A stretch of 64,000 nt of DNA from Streptomyces bikiniensis. Its GTDB lineage: Bacteria; Actinomycetota; Actinomycetes; Streptomycetales; Streptomycetaceae. Every line of letters begins with the position of its first letter. The first letter of the stretch is position 1. Shown piece by piece: positions 16,516-24,272 of the stretch. The stretch covers positions 1 through 64,000 of the forward strand of contig JNWL01000007.1 of the NCBI GenBank assembly GCA_000716465.1, in the 5' to 3' direction. Below the pieces are notes generated by a model. It saw only the letters and a program-made list of their open reading frames with translations, ran no database searches and was not told where the DNA came from. Position numbers and translations under genes: made by a program.

Positions 16516-17321
16516 AGCTCTCCCAGCAACTTCTCGATGAACTCCAGCGACTCTCGCGGGGTGAGAGCCTGTGACCGGATGATCCCATAGCGGGCAGCCG
16601 CGAGAACGGCCTGCTTGGGGTCGGTCTCCAGGGCGCTGGTGCCCTGGGCCTCGACGTAGACGAACCTCTTGCCGTCCTCACGCGTGATGACGGTGAAGGG
16701 GCCGTCCACACCCGAGTTGTCCTCGCTGTCGAGCGGCATGACCTGAAGCTCGACGTTCCTCCGCCGGCCGATGAGGAGCAGTTGCTCCAGCTGTCCGCGC
16801 AGCACTTCCTTGCCGCCGAACTTCCGCCGCAGCACCGACTCGCACATGACGAAGCTCAGCAGCGGTTCGGGACGCCGGTCGAAGATGTCCTGCCGGGCCA
16901 GCCGAGCAGTCACTCGCTGTTCGATCGTCTCCGGGTCGAGCGGCGGCCGCCGGTTGCTGAGCAGCGCCCGCATGTACTCCTCGGTCTGGAGCAGGCCGTT
17001 GACCACCAGGGTGTCGTACGCCAGCTGCTCTATCGCCCGCTTCTCCAGCTCCGCCATTCCCTGGAAGAACACCGGGTACTGCGCCTTCTCCAACTGCTCC
17101 TTCCACAGTTTCAACAGCCCGCCCGCGTCCAGTACTTCATCGAAGCGGTCGATCGCGCGCGGTGGCGGGATCCTCCGGCCCTGCTCGAACGACGCGATCG
17201 TGGAGGCCGAGTAGCCCAGCCGTTTGCCGAACTCCTCCCGTTCCATCCCCGCCCGCGTCCGCAGCGTCTTCAGGCTCTGCCCGAACGCCGCCACGACACC
17301 CTGACCGGACTTGTCCGCCAT
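16512..17321 (-). CDS. XRE-family regulator with DUF5753 domain (WhiJ-like)
   Basis: 269 aa from ATG 17321, with GAGGG five bases upstream; an in-frame GTG further upstream is possible. Residues 11-65 are a helix-turn-helix (SLKTLRTRAGMEREEFGKRL then YSASTIASFEQGRRIP). Residues about 85-265 are the DUF5753 domain (FQGMAELEKRAIEQLAYDTL, VNGLLQTEEYMRALL). Such proteins repress or modulate developmental and antibiotic genes in Streptomyces together with a DUF397 partner and an anti-sigma-like ATPase, all three of which are present here. The target is not known. Confidence 0.92.
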   Translation of the reverse strand: MADKSGQGVVAAFGQSLKTLRTRAGMEREEFGKRLGYSASTIASFEQGRRIPPPRAIDRFDEVLDAGGLLKLWKEQLEKAQYPVFFQGMAELEKRAIEQLAYDTLVVNGLLQTEEYMRALLSNRRPPLDPETIEQRVTARLARQDIFDRRPEPLLSFVMCESVLRRKFGGKEVLRGQLEQLLLIGRRRNVELQVMPLDSEDNSGVDGPFTVITREDGKRFVYVEAQGTSALETDPKQAVLAAARYGIIRSQALTPRESLEFIEKLLGEL

Positions 17322-17455
17322 CCGGCCCTCGTCCGCCTGCTCCTCCGCCACCCGCACCCCGCCTCTCGTACCTGCACCGACACCACACGTACAAGGCGAC
17401 CGCGTCGGTGCGTCACCCCTGGTCACGCTACGCCACCAAGAGGACCTTGGGAGGC

Positions 17456-17950
17456 ATGACGAGCGACAACGGCAGCCCCACGGGCACCACCCAACCCTCT
17501 TGCTACTCGCCTTACTTGGACAGCAGGATCTTCAGCCTGCGCTTCACGTCCACCACCCGGGGCGCGCGGCTCGCGCGGCGGCTCGTCGGGGTGCGGCTGG
17601 ACGAGTGGGGCGTGCCGTACGGGACGGAGACGCACGAGACCGTCGTCCTGGTCGCCGCCGAACTGGCGGCGAACGCGGTGCGGCACGGGCACGTGCCGGG
17701 GCGGGACTTCCACCTGCTGCTGCGGATCATGGAGAACCCCCGGCCCCTCGCCCGGATCGAGGTCAGCGACACCCGCGCCGAGCGCGTACCGCCCCGGCCC
17801 GGACAGCTCCCCGACCCCGGCTCCGGTCCGGAACTCGCGGACGGGGGCCGAGGACTGCTGCTCGTGGACGGGCTCGCCGACCGCTGGGGCTGGTGCCCGA
17901 GGCTCCTGGGCCCGGGGAAGACGGTGTGGGCGGAGTGCGTCCTCGCCTGA
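17456..17950 (+). CDS. RsbW-like ATP-binding protein (HATPase_c, anti-sigma type)
   Basis: 164 aa from ATG 17456, which has GGGAGG immediately upstream. The GHKL ATPase motifs are seen: N-box VAAELAANAVRHG (about 66-78), then DGGRGLLLVDGLADRWG (G1/G2 region). Streptomyces has many such proteins paired with XRE-DUF5753 and DUF397 genes, as here, where it is divergent from them. It probably binds a regulator or phosphorylates an anti-anti-sigma protein. No sigma factor gene is nearby. Confidence 0.88.
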   Translation: MTSDNGSPTGTTQPSCYSPYLDSRIFSLRFTSTTRGARLARRLVGVRLDEWGVPYGTETHETVVLVAAELAANAVRHGHVPGRDFHLLLRIMENPRPLARIEVSDTRAERVPPRPGQLPDPGSGPELADGGRGLLLVDGLADRWGWCPRLLGPGKTVWAECVLA

Positions 17951-17976
17951 GGCCCCTCAGGCGGTACGCGGGACCG

Positions 17977-18137
17977 TCAGGCCGGGTCCAGGACGACCCG
18001 CCACAGGTCCGGGCGGGGCCCGCGAACTCGGCGTCCGACCGCTCGTGGACGGGCAGGCCGGTGGCCCGGTGGCAGAAGTCGGCCAGGGCCAGGGGGTCGG
18101 CGCAGTCGAGCGTGACGGCCGTCAGCTTCATGAGCAT
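17977..18137 (-). pseudogene. broken VOC (glyoxalase/bleomycin-resistance) family gene
   Basis: The start MLMKLTAVTLDCADPLALADF (cut here to its key pattern LDCADPLALADF) and HRATGLPVHERSDAEFAG match the N-terminus of Streptomyces VOC proteins. In the next frame the family C-terminus DLWRVVLDPA follows almost at once. About 70 central residues are missing and the two ends are out of frame. It is therefore a deletion derivative with a frameshift rather than a short functional gene. It is squeezed between the HATPase and the coiled-coil gene. Confidence 0.75.
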
Positions 18138-18205
18138 GAGCGGGAAGGTAGACGGGCGGTCCGGCGCCGCGCACCCCGATTCCCTTCCCGCCGGGAGCAG
18201 GGCCC

Positions 18206-19102
18206 CTACCGGCCGTCCGCCTCCGGCTCCGGTCGCGGCTTCTCCTCCGGGCCCCGGCCCGTCAGGGCCGACAGGGAGCTGCGGATGTGCTCCATGTGGG
18301 AGTGGATCTCGTCCCGCGCCTCCTCGTGCTCCCGCAGGACCCGTTCCGTCGCCCGTTCGGTCCGCTCGGCCTTCAGGCGGGCCTCGGTCAGGAGCTCCGC
18401 CGCCTTCGCGTCCGCGTCCTCCTGGCCGTGCCGGGCCTGCTCCTCGGTCTCCGACAGGGACCGGCGGGCCTCCGCGAGACGGGACTCCGCCCGGCCGATC
18501 AACTCCTCGTGGTGCGCGTCGAGTTCGGCCGCCCGCGCCTCCTCCTCGCGCTCGGCCCCCTCCCGTACCGCCTTCTGCTCGGCGGCCTGCTCCGCCAGGA
18601 GCTCCGCCGCGCGCCGCTCGGTCTCCTCGAAGACCTCCCGGGCCGCCGACCGCAGCTCCGCCGCCTCGCGCTCCGCCTCCGCCGCCAGCTCCCCGGCCCG
18701 CTTCCGGGCCGCCTCCAGGGTCGCGCGGGCCTTCGCCTCCGCCGCTTCGCGGACGCCCTCCGCGTACGCCCGCGCCGACTCCGCCGCCTCCCGGGCCGCC
18801 GCGTCGGCCGCCTCCGCGAGGGCCTGCGCGTCGGCCTCGGCGGCCCGTACGAGCGTCTCGTCCTCCGCCTCGGCGAACTCCAGGATCTTCCGCGCCCGCT
18901 CGCCCAGCGACTCGTACCGCTGCGGCGGCAGCCCCTCCACGAGCGCGCGGAGCCCCGCGAGCTCCGTCTCCCGCTCCGCCACCAGGGCGGTCAGCAGCAC
19001 CACCCGCTCCCGGGCGTCGTCGCACTCGGCGGAGAGCGCGGCGAGGAAGCGGTCGACCTGCTCGGGGCGGTAGCTCCGTCCCCGCCCGACAGCGAAACCC
19101 AT
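18206..19102 (-). CDS. FilP/DivIVA-like coiled-coil cytoskeletal protein
   Basis: 298 aa from ATG 19102, preceded by AGGGAAGGGA. The N-terminus FAVGRGRSYRPEQVDRFLAAL resembles the DivIVA-type lipid-binding region. Residues about 30-270 are one long Ala/Glu/Arg coiled coil with clear heptad character, and KILEFAEAEDETLVRAAEADA matches the FilP family. FilP-like proteins form filaments that stiffen or organise Streptomyces hyphae. It is a paralogue rather than FilP itself, which is normally found beside scy; no scy is present here. It ends in an acidic Pro-rich tail. Confidence 0.8.
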   Translation of the reverse strand: MGFAVGRGRSYRPEQVDRFLAALSAECDDARERVVLLTALVAERETELAGLRALVEGLPPQRYESLGERARKILEFAEAEDETLVRAAEADAQALAEAADAAAREAAESARAYAEGVREAAEAKARATLEAARKRAGELAAEAEREAAELRSAAREVFEETERRAAELLAEQAAEQKAVREGAEREEEARAAELDAHHEELIGRAESRLAEARRSLSETEEQARHGQEDADAKAAELLTEARLKAERTERATERVLREHEEARDEIHSHMEHIRSSLSALTGRGPEEKPRPEPEADGR

Positions 19103-19228
19103 CCCTGACGTCCCTTCCCTCTGGCCCGAACCTCCAGGATGCGCCATCAGAACGGACAAAAGACGCCCAACGTGTACACACGCCGAGCGCCTTTCGTCAC
19201 ATCCCGTCCGACCGTGAACCGGAACCGG

Positions 19229-21862
19229 TCAGAGCAGGCCGTCCCACATCTGCTCCAGGAGCACCGACCACCAGTTCTCCGGCGACGCGAGCGCCGCCGG
19301 GTCCAGCATCGCCAGCTGCGCCTGGAAGTCCACCGTCCAGCGGCCCGCCTGCTCCGGATTGAGCCCGAACCGCAGCCGCCACATCCGGCCGAGCAGCGCC
19401 ATCGAGCGCGTGAACTCCGGCAGCCCCGTGTTCACGAACTGCGGCGGCACCGACTGCCCGCCCGGACCGGCCTCCACCGGCACCGCCACGATGTGCGCGG
19501 TCCCGTACTGGACGCAGATCGCCCGCCCGAAGTCCGACCCCAGCACCAGGTACGAACTCGCGTCCGGCGCCGCCGCGACCTGCCGCTGCGCCGCCAGCTC
19601 CGCGAGCGTCGGCACCACCGGCACCGCCGGCTGCGCCCAGAAGAACGGACCGAAGTCCGCCGGCAGACCCGCCCACACCAGCGTCCGCGCCACCAGCTCC
19701 GGCACGCCCTGCCGCGACACCGCCCGCTGGTCGAAGCGGAGGACGCCCGGACCGAACGCCCCGGCCAGCTCCTGCGCGATCGCCTCCGGCGGGACCGACG
19801 GCGCCGGCTGCACCGGCGGCAGCGGCGCCCGCACCGGCGCGGGCCGCGCCGGACCGTCCGCCACCTGGTGCAACTCGCCCTGGTGGGTGAGCAGTTGCCG
19901 CATGCCCTGCTGACGGCCCGCGTGATCACGACCGTACGGGGCGATGCTCGTGATCCGCGCCTGCGGCCACGTCTCCCGGATCATCCGCGCGCAGTAACCG
20001 CCCGGCAGCTCGCAGGACGCCAGCTCCGTGTGCAGTTCGAGCACCTGCTGCGGCGGCACGTTCATCGCGCGCAGCTCGTGCAGGATCTGCCACTCCGGAT
20101 GCGGGGTGCCCGGCGCCGAACGCCGGATGATCTGCGCCTCGGAACCGTCCGGCGCCCGGTAGCGCAGCACCGCCTGGTAGCCGGGACCGACCGTCGGCAG
20201 ACCCGTCGGCTGCTGCGGATACCCGTACGCGGGAGGCACGGGACCGGCCACCGGCGGCGGCGTGTGCCCGCCGTGCACCGGCGGCGCCGGGGCGGGCGGA
20301 GGCGGCGGACCGGCCGGACCGCCGGGACCCGGCTGCGCCAGCATCGTCGCCGCGTGCGCGACACCGCCCGGAGGCGTACCGGGCACGCCCGGCGGCGGGG
20401 GCGGGGGCGGAGGCACCCCCGGGCCGCCCGGACCCGCCGGACCGGGCTGCGCCAGCATCGTCGCCGCGTGGTGCACCGGCTGCGGCGGCGTCACCGGACC
20501 CGGCGGGGCGGGCGGCGGCCCGGGGGGACCCGGCTGCGCGGGCGGTGCCGGCGGCCGGGGCCCCTCGGGCCCGAGCTGCGACACCAACTGCGTCGGGATG
20601 TACGCGTTGCCCCCCGACGACGCACCCGGCACGCCCGGAACACCCGGCGGGGGCGGCGGACCGACCGGACCGCGACCGCTCTTCGGCGGCGGCGTGGCCT
20701 TGCTCGTCGCGGCGTCCGCGATGTCCCCGGCACCCGAGGGCCCGGGCGGCGCAGGCGGCGGGGTCGCGGGAACGGCCGGGGACGCCGGGGTGGCACCCGG
20801 CGGGGGCGGCGCGGCCGGGTCGAGCCGGGGCGCCACGGCCGTCGGGGGCAGCGCGCTGCCACCCTTCATCAGGGCCGTCGGCGCGTCGGCGCCCACCACC
20901 GGCGGCGGGGCGTCCTCGTCGTCCGTCCCCGTCAGCGGCGGCGCGAAGACGGTCGCGGGCAGCGGCACCGCCCCGTCCGCACCACCGGAACTCGCGTTCG
21001 CGTCCACCCACGGCCCGGCCACGGGCGCGGGGGCGGGCGGAGCCGCCGGAACCACGGGAGGCGGGGGCGCGAACGGCGGCACGGGCGCGGACGCGGGAAC
21101 GCCGTCCATCGCGGTCGGCTCGTACGCGTCGTCCTCGGAGGCGGCACCGGGAGCCGAGTCCGTCGCCTCCGAGACCTCCGACGCCTCCGGGAACGGGGAC
21201 GAGGCCTCGTCCGACGAGACCGCCGACGACGCGGAGGAAGAGGAGTAAGAGGAGGAAGAGGAAGAAGAAGGGGACGAAGCGGCGGAAGAAGACACAGGGG
21301 AAGCGAAGGAACCCGAAGATCCCGAGGACGCCGAAGACGCCGAAGACGCCGAGGACTCGGAAGACGCCACCGACGCCGACGACACCACCGGCCCCGTCGC
21401 CCCCACCCCCTCCGCCACGTCCGACACGTCGTCCACCGGACCCGCCGCACCCGCGCCCTCCTGCGACGCGTGCGACTCCTCCCTCGGCAACCCGATCTTG
21501 TCCGCCGCGTCCTGCAACCACTCCGGCGGCGTCAGCAGGAACGACGTCTGGTTCAGATCGATCCGCGCCGCCGGCACCGCCGCCTGCGCCGGCACCTCGT
21601 CCGCGGACCCGTACTCCTCCTCGTACCGCCGGATCACCTCGCCCACCGGCAGCCCCGGCCACAGCGTCGCCTCACCGCTGTCCCGCGCGATCACGAGCCG
21701 CTGGCGCCCGCCGTCCGACGTCGGACCGCCCTCGCGGTCCTCCGCCCACACCACGAACCCCAGCTCGAACTCCCGCACCCGCACCTCACGGTGCTGATAG
21801 CCCGGCAGATCCCCGTTGATCCACTCCTCGGCGCGCTCCTGCGCCTGCGCGAACGTCACCAC
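19229..21862 (-). CDS. deaminase-SUKH-4 fusion with long Ser- and Pro/Gly-rich linker
   Basis: 877 aa. The start GTG 21862 (VVTFAQAQERAEEWINGD) lies 8 bp after the stop of the upstream gene. Order: N-terminal domain 1-110 resembling YrhB/Imm35-type immunity folds; Ser-rich segment about 147-231; Pro/Gly-rich segment about 260-530 with repeated AATMLAQPGP; deaminase domain about 560-660; SUKH-4-like domain about 700-877. The deaminase carries HPE (His588, Glu590) and TELASCELPGGYC (Cys617, Cys624), the zinc and catalytic pattern of XOO_2897-type nucleic-acid deaminases. No signal peptide. Second gene of an operon with the WHH/SUKH-1 gene. Activity inferred. Confidence 0.75.
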   Translation of the reverse strand: MVTFAQAQERAEEWINGDLPGYQHREVRVREFELGFVVWAEDREGGPTSDGGRQRLVIARDSGEATLWPGLPVGEVIRRYEEEYGSADEVPAQAAVPAARIDLNQTSFLLTPPEWLQDAADKIGLPREESHASQEGAGAAGPVDDVSDVAEGVGATGPVVSSASVASSESSASSASSASSGSSGSFASPVSSSAASSPSSSSSSSYSSSSASSAVSSDEASSPFPEASEVSEATDSAPGAASEDDAYEPTAMDGVPASAPVPPFAPPPPVVPAAPPAPAPVAGPWVDANASSGGADGAVPLPATVFAPPLTGTDDEDAPPPVVGADAPTALMKGGSALPPTAVAPRLDPAAPPPPGATPASPAVPATPPPAPPGPSGAGDIADAATSKATPPPKSGRGPVGPPPPPGVPGVPGASSGGNAYIPTQLVSQLGPEGPRPPAPPAQPGPPGPPPAPPGPVTPPQPVHHAATMLAQPGPAGPGGPGVPPPPPPPPGVPGTPPGGVAHAATMLAQPGPGGPAGPPPPPAPAPPVHGGHTPPPVAGPVPPAYGYPQQPTGLPTVGPGYQAVLRYRAPDGSEAQIIRRSAPGTPHPEWQILHELRAMNVPPQQVLELHTELASCELPGGYCARMIRETWPQARITSIAPYGRDHAGRQQGMRQLLTHQGELHQVADGPARPAPVRAPLPPVQPAPSVPPEAIAQELAGAFGPGVLRFDQRAVSRQGVPELVARTLVWAGLPADFGPFFWAQPAVPVVPTLAELAAQRQVAAAPDASSYLVLGSDFGRAICVQYGTAHIVAVPVEAGPGGQSVPPQFVNTGLPEFTRSMALLGRMWRLRFGLNPEQAGRWTVDFQAQLAMLDPAALASPENWWSVLLEQMWDGLL
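21233..21275. repeat. polypurine tract inside the deaminase-SUKH-4 gene
   Basis: 43 bases on the plus strand with a single pyrimidine (T21246), continuing as a purine-rich stretch to about 21370. On the coding strand it is a TCC/TCT run giving polyserine. AT content is locally much higher than in flanking genes. Confidence 0.8.
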
Positions 21863-21869
21863 AGCCAGC

Positions 21870-22868
21870 TCACTCCCCCACCGGGACCACGGGCACGGCG
21901 CGCGCGAAGCCACCGTCCACCATCAGGTTCGCCACCGTCTCCAACTCCGGCGGATTGCCCGCCAACCGCTGGAGGAACGCGTCGAAGTCCTCGCCGCACG
22001 GCAGCAGCAACCGCTCCACCCGCTCGTTCACCGACCACCCCGCCGCGACCTCGCCCGCGTCCCGCGCGTCGTCGTACGCGCAGAACCACACCGAACCGAC
22101 CCCGCCGCCCCGCACCTTCAGGGCGACCAGACCGCCCTGCACGAACGCGACGCCCAGGTAGTCCTTCGTCAGATGGTCGCGCAGGCACTTGTTCACGTAC
22201 ACGAGGTCGTTGATCCCGGCCTCCTCCCGCACCGTGAAGAACGGCTGGTCCACCAGGAGCCCCAGCTCCGCGTCGAGCGCCGCCCCCACCGGAGCACACC
22301 CTCCCGCCGCCTTCAGGAACGTGCGGTACGCCCCCGGAAGCCGGTAGCCCAGGTCCTCCTCGACGCCCTGGAGCTGCTGCTCCGACACCGACACCCGGCC
22401 CTTCGGCAGCCCGAAGTGCACCGGCCGCGTCTCCTGCAACGGACGCGTCCCCCGCTTCGCCTGGTCCACCGCCGCCGTCGCCACCCCGCCGTGGTGCCGC
22501 AACAACGCCTTCACCTCGACCGGCACCAGCTCCATCCGGCGGCTGTGCGCCACGTGGTGCCAGGTCCAGCCGTGCGGCGTCGCCACCGCCGGAATCGTGT
22601 CCCACAGCTCGTGACCGGTCGCGGCCATCGCCGCGTTCGCCGACACGTAGTCCGTGAGCCGCAGCTCGTCGACGCCGAAGCCCTCCGGCGGATCCGCGAT
22701 CTCCGCCGCCGCGCGCGCGTACGGCGAGAAGTCCGGATAACCGCGCCCGTCCACCCGCACCCCACGAGGGTGCCGGGAAGCACGGACCGGATCCGGGAAG
22801 TGCACGACCTGCCCGGCGTAGGCCGCGTTCGGTGGCGCGGTGTCCTGCCCGAGCCGACCTGTCGTCAT
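21870..22868 (-). CDS. WHH-like HNH nuclease fused to SUKH-1 (SMI1/KNR4) domain
   Basis: 332 aa from ATG 22868, with AGGGGG eight bases upstream. Residues 40-130 resemble the WHH subgroup of HNH/Endo VII toxins: GYPDFSPYA (43-51), GWTWHH (100-105), MELVPVEVKALLRHHGG (112-128). The His usually expected in the VPxxVH position is Lys120, so activity is uncertain. Residues about 155-305 are a SUKH-1 (SMI1/KNR4) immunity domain (VEEDLGYRLPGAYRTFLKAAGG). Nuclease and immunity domains in one chain would be self-restraining. First gene of a leftward operon with the deaminase-SUKH-4 gene, and no signal peptide. Confidence 0.78.
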   Translation of the reverse strand: MTTGRLGQDTAPPNAAYAGQVVHFPDPVRASRHPRGVRVDGRGYPDFSPYARAAAEIADPPEGFGVDELRLTDYVSANAAMAATGHELWDTIPAVATPHGWTWHHVAHSRRMELVPVEVKALLRHHGGVATAAVDQAKRGTRPLQETRPVHFGLPKGRVSVSEQQLQGVEEDLGYRLPGAYRTFLKAAGGCAPVGAALDAELGLLVDQPFFTVREEAGINDLVYVNKCLRDHLTKDYLGVAFVQGGLVALKVRGGGVGSVWFCAYDDARDAGEVAAGWSVNERVERLLLPCGEDFDAFLQRLAGNPPELETVANLMVDGGFARAVPVVPVGE

Positions 22869-23137
22869 GGCGGTTGCCCCCTGCATGGCGTCGCTGACTG
22901 CTACCGACAGCCGGACCGCTGACTGCCGCCGACTGATGCCGCACAGCCTATGCGCTGCCACAAGAGGCCGAACCGGCCCGATCCGACGGTGACCAAACGT
23001 CACGACCCCATGACAGGCACACCATGATTCCGACACACCGAAAGCCCGTTTCGGCGCCCCAGCTTCCCCATATGGCTCCCCATTTGGCAGGCTGTCCACG
23101 CAACTCGGGGGGATTGCAGGAGGGGAAGACCAGCACC
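22869..23137. promoter_or_regulatory. divergent promoter region of the SUKH/deaminase locus
   Basis: 269 bp between the divergent WHH/SUKH-1 and YwqJ-deaminase genes. AT content is higher than in the genes around it, notably at 22970-23095. It must hold the promoters for both units. No convincing -10/-35 pair or palindrome was picked out, so the sites themselves are not called. Confidence 0.5.
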
Positions 23138-23650
23138 ATGCACGCAGCACCGACGCCCACACAGGGTGACCCACGCCTCAACTGGAGCAGCAGCGCCGAG
23201 GCCGGCCGCGCACCCTTACTGCGTCACCGCCGCGACGGAATCCTTCCCACCGTCGGGGCCGCCCTCTCCGTACGCGGCGAAACCCTCACCGGCACCGCGG
23301 GCCGCGGCGACCGCCCACCCGTCCTGCACCCGCTCGTCCAGGACTTCCTGGACACCCTCACCAGCGGCCAGCGGGAACGGTTCACCGGACGATGTCCCGA
23401 GGCGATCCTGCTCTCCCGGCACCTCGCCGCCACCGAGGGCGGACGCTCCAAGCGCGCCCAGCGCAAGCCGCTCACCCACGGCGAGGCCCGCCGCTCCCTC
23501 AAACACGCCAAGCTCACCGCCCGGCACATCCGCGAGGACGGCGACCCGCTGCACGGCAGCTACGCGCCGCCCTGCCGCTCCTGCACGGCGATGCTCGCCC
23601 ACTTCGGCGTCCGCACCGTCGACCCCACCACGCCTGTCGAGAACGGCTGA
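23138..23650 (+). CDS. YwqJ-type deaminase
   Basis: 170 aa from ATG 23138 (AGGAGGGG about 12 bases upstream). GRCPEAILLSRHL puts Cys86 and Glu88 in the C-x-E motif, and YAPPCRSCTAM puts Cys146 and Cys149 in the PCxxC motif; together these are the zinc and catalytic signature of YwqJ-clade deaminases, which are known as toxin domains. The chain is only the deaminase plus an N-terminal extension and has no secretion signal. Coupled 11 bases before a SUKH-3 gene, the expected immunity partner. The nucleotide or nucleic-acid target is unknown. Confidence 0.85.
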   Translation: MHAAPTPTQGDPRLNWSSSAEAGRAPLLRHRRDGILPTVGAALSVRGETLTGTAGRGDRPPVLHPLVQDFLDTLTSGQRERFTGRCPEAILLSRHLAATEGGRSKRAQRKPLTHGEARRSLKHAKLTARHIREDGDPLHGSYAPPCRSCTAMLAHFGVRTVDPTTPVENG

Positions 23651-23661
23651 CCGCACTCCTC

Positions 23662-24153
23662 ATGCCAGACCACCTCAGCACCACCCGCTTCCCGGTCAAC
23701 GTCGACGCCGCCCTCCGCGAGGCCGGCTGGCAACCCGGCCGCTGGGACATCAAGCTCGCCGAGGAGTGGGCCGACGCCCTGCGCGCCCACGTCTCCCCCG
23801 CCGGCCACCGGCACAGCGTCTTCCCCGCCGTCGTCGAGGCCTGGGCGGAGTTCGGCGGCCTGCGGGTCACCGCGCCCGGACACGGCCGGCAGATAGCCCC
23901 CGCCGCCGTACGCTTCGACCCCCTCGCCGGCCTCCACCTCTCCCGCACCCTCGCGGACCTCGGCCGCGCCCTGGAGACCGAGCTGGCCCCCCTCGGCGAG
24001 GAGGGCGACCACCGCGCGGTCCTGGCGATGGACGCGGAGGGCCGCGTCTACAGCCTCGACCACGCGGGCGACTGGTACCTCGGCAAGGACATCGACGCGG
24101 CCCTCTCGACCCTGATCACGGGGGCGCAACCGACCCGGCTGACGGCGAAGTAG
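23662..24153 (+). CDS. SUKH-3 domain immunity-like protein
   Basis: 163 aa. Matches the SUKH-3 pattern: RFPVNVDAALREAGWQPGR (9-27), HSVFPAVVEAWAEFGGLRV (around 50-68), then LAMDAEGRVYSLDHAGDWYLGKDIDAALSTLI. SUKH-3 proteins are immunity partners of deaminase and nuclease toxins. It sits 11 bp behind the YwqJ deaminase, so the pair is read as toxin then antidote. No ribosome site is obvious, which suggests translation coupled to the upstream gene. Confidence 0.85.
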   Translation: MPDHLSTTRFPVNVDAALREAGWQPGRWDIKLAEEWADALRAHVSPAGHRHSVFPAVVEAWAEFGGLRVTAPGHGRQIAPAAVRFDPLAGLHLSRTLADLGRALETELAPLGEEGDHRAVLAMDAEGRVYSLDHAGDWYLGKDIDAALSTLITGAQPTRLTAK

Positions 24154-24172
24154 GAGCAGGAAGGAGGAAGGG

Positions 24173-24256
24173 GTACGGGGACTGCTGCGGGGGCGCGTAC
24201 GGGGACCGGTACGGGGACCGGTACGGGGACCAGTACGGGGACCGGTACGGGGACGA
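24173..24256. repeat. 12-bp tandem repeat between convergent genes
   Basis: Seven in-register units of GTACGGGGACCG, five near-perfect (24197-24256), one copy at 24173-24184, and one degraded unit between. Lies between the SUKH-3 and sensor kinase 3' ends. Confidence 0.85.
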
Positions 24257-24272
24257 AAAGGGCCCCGCCGGG

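Noticed and set aside
19229..24153. Secreted polymorphic toxin system
   Set aside because: No signal peptide, no PT/VENN or repeat trafficking region, and no type VII or Tc components nearby.
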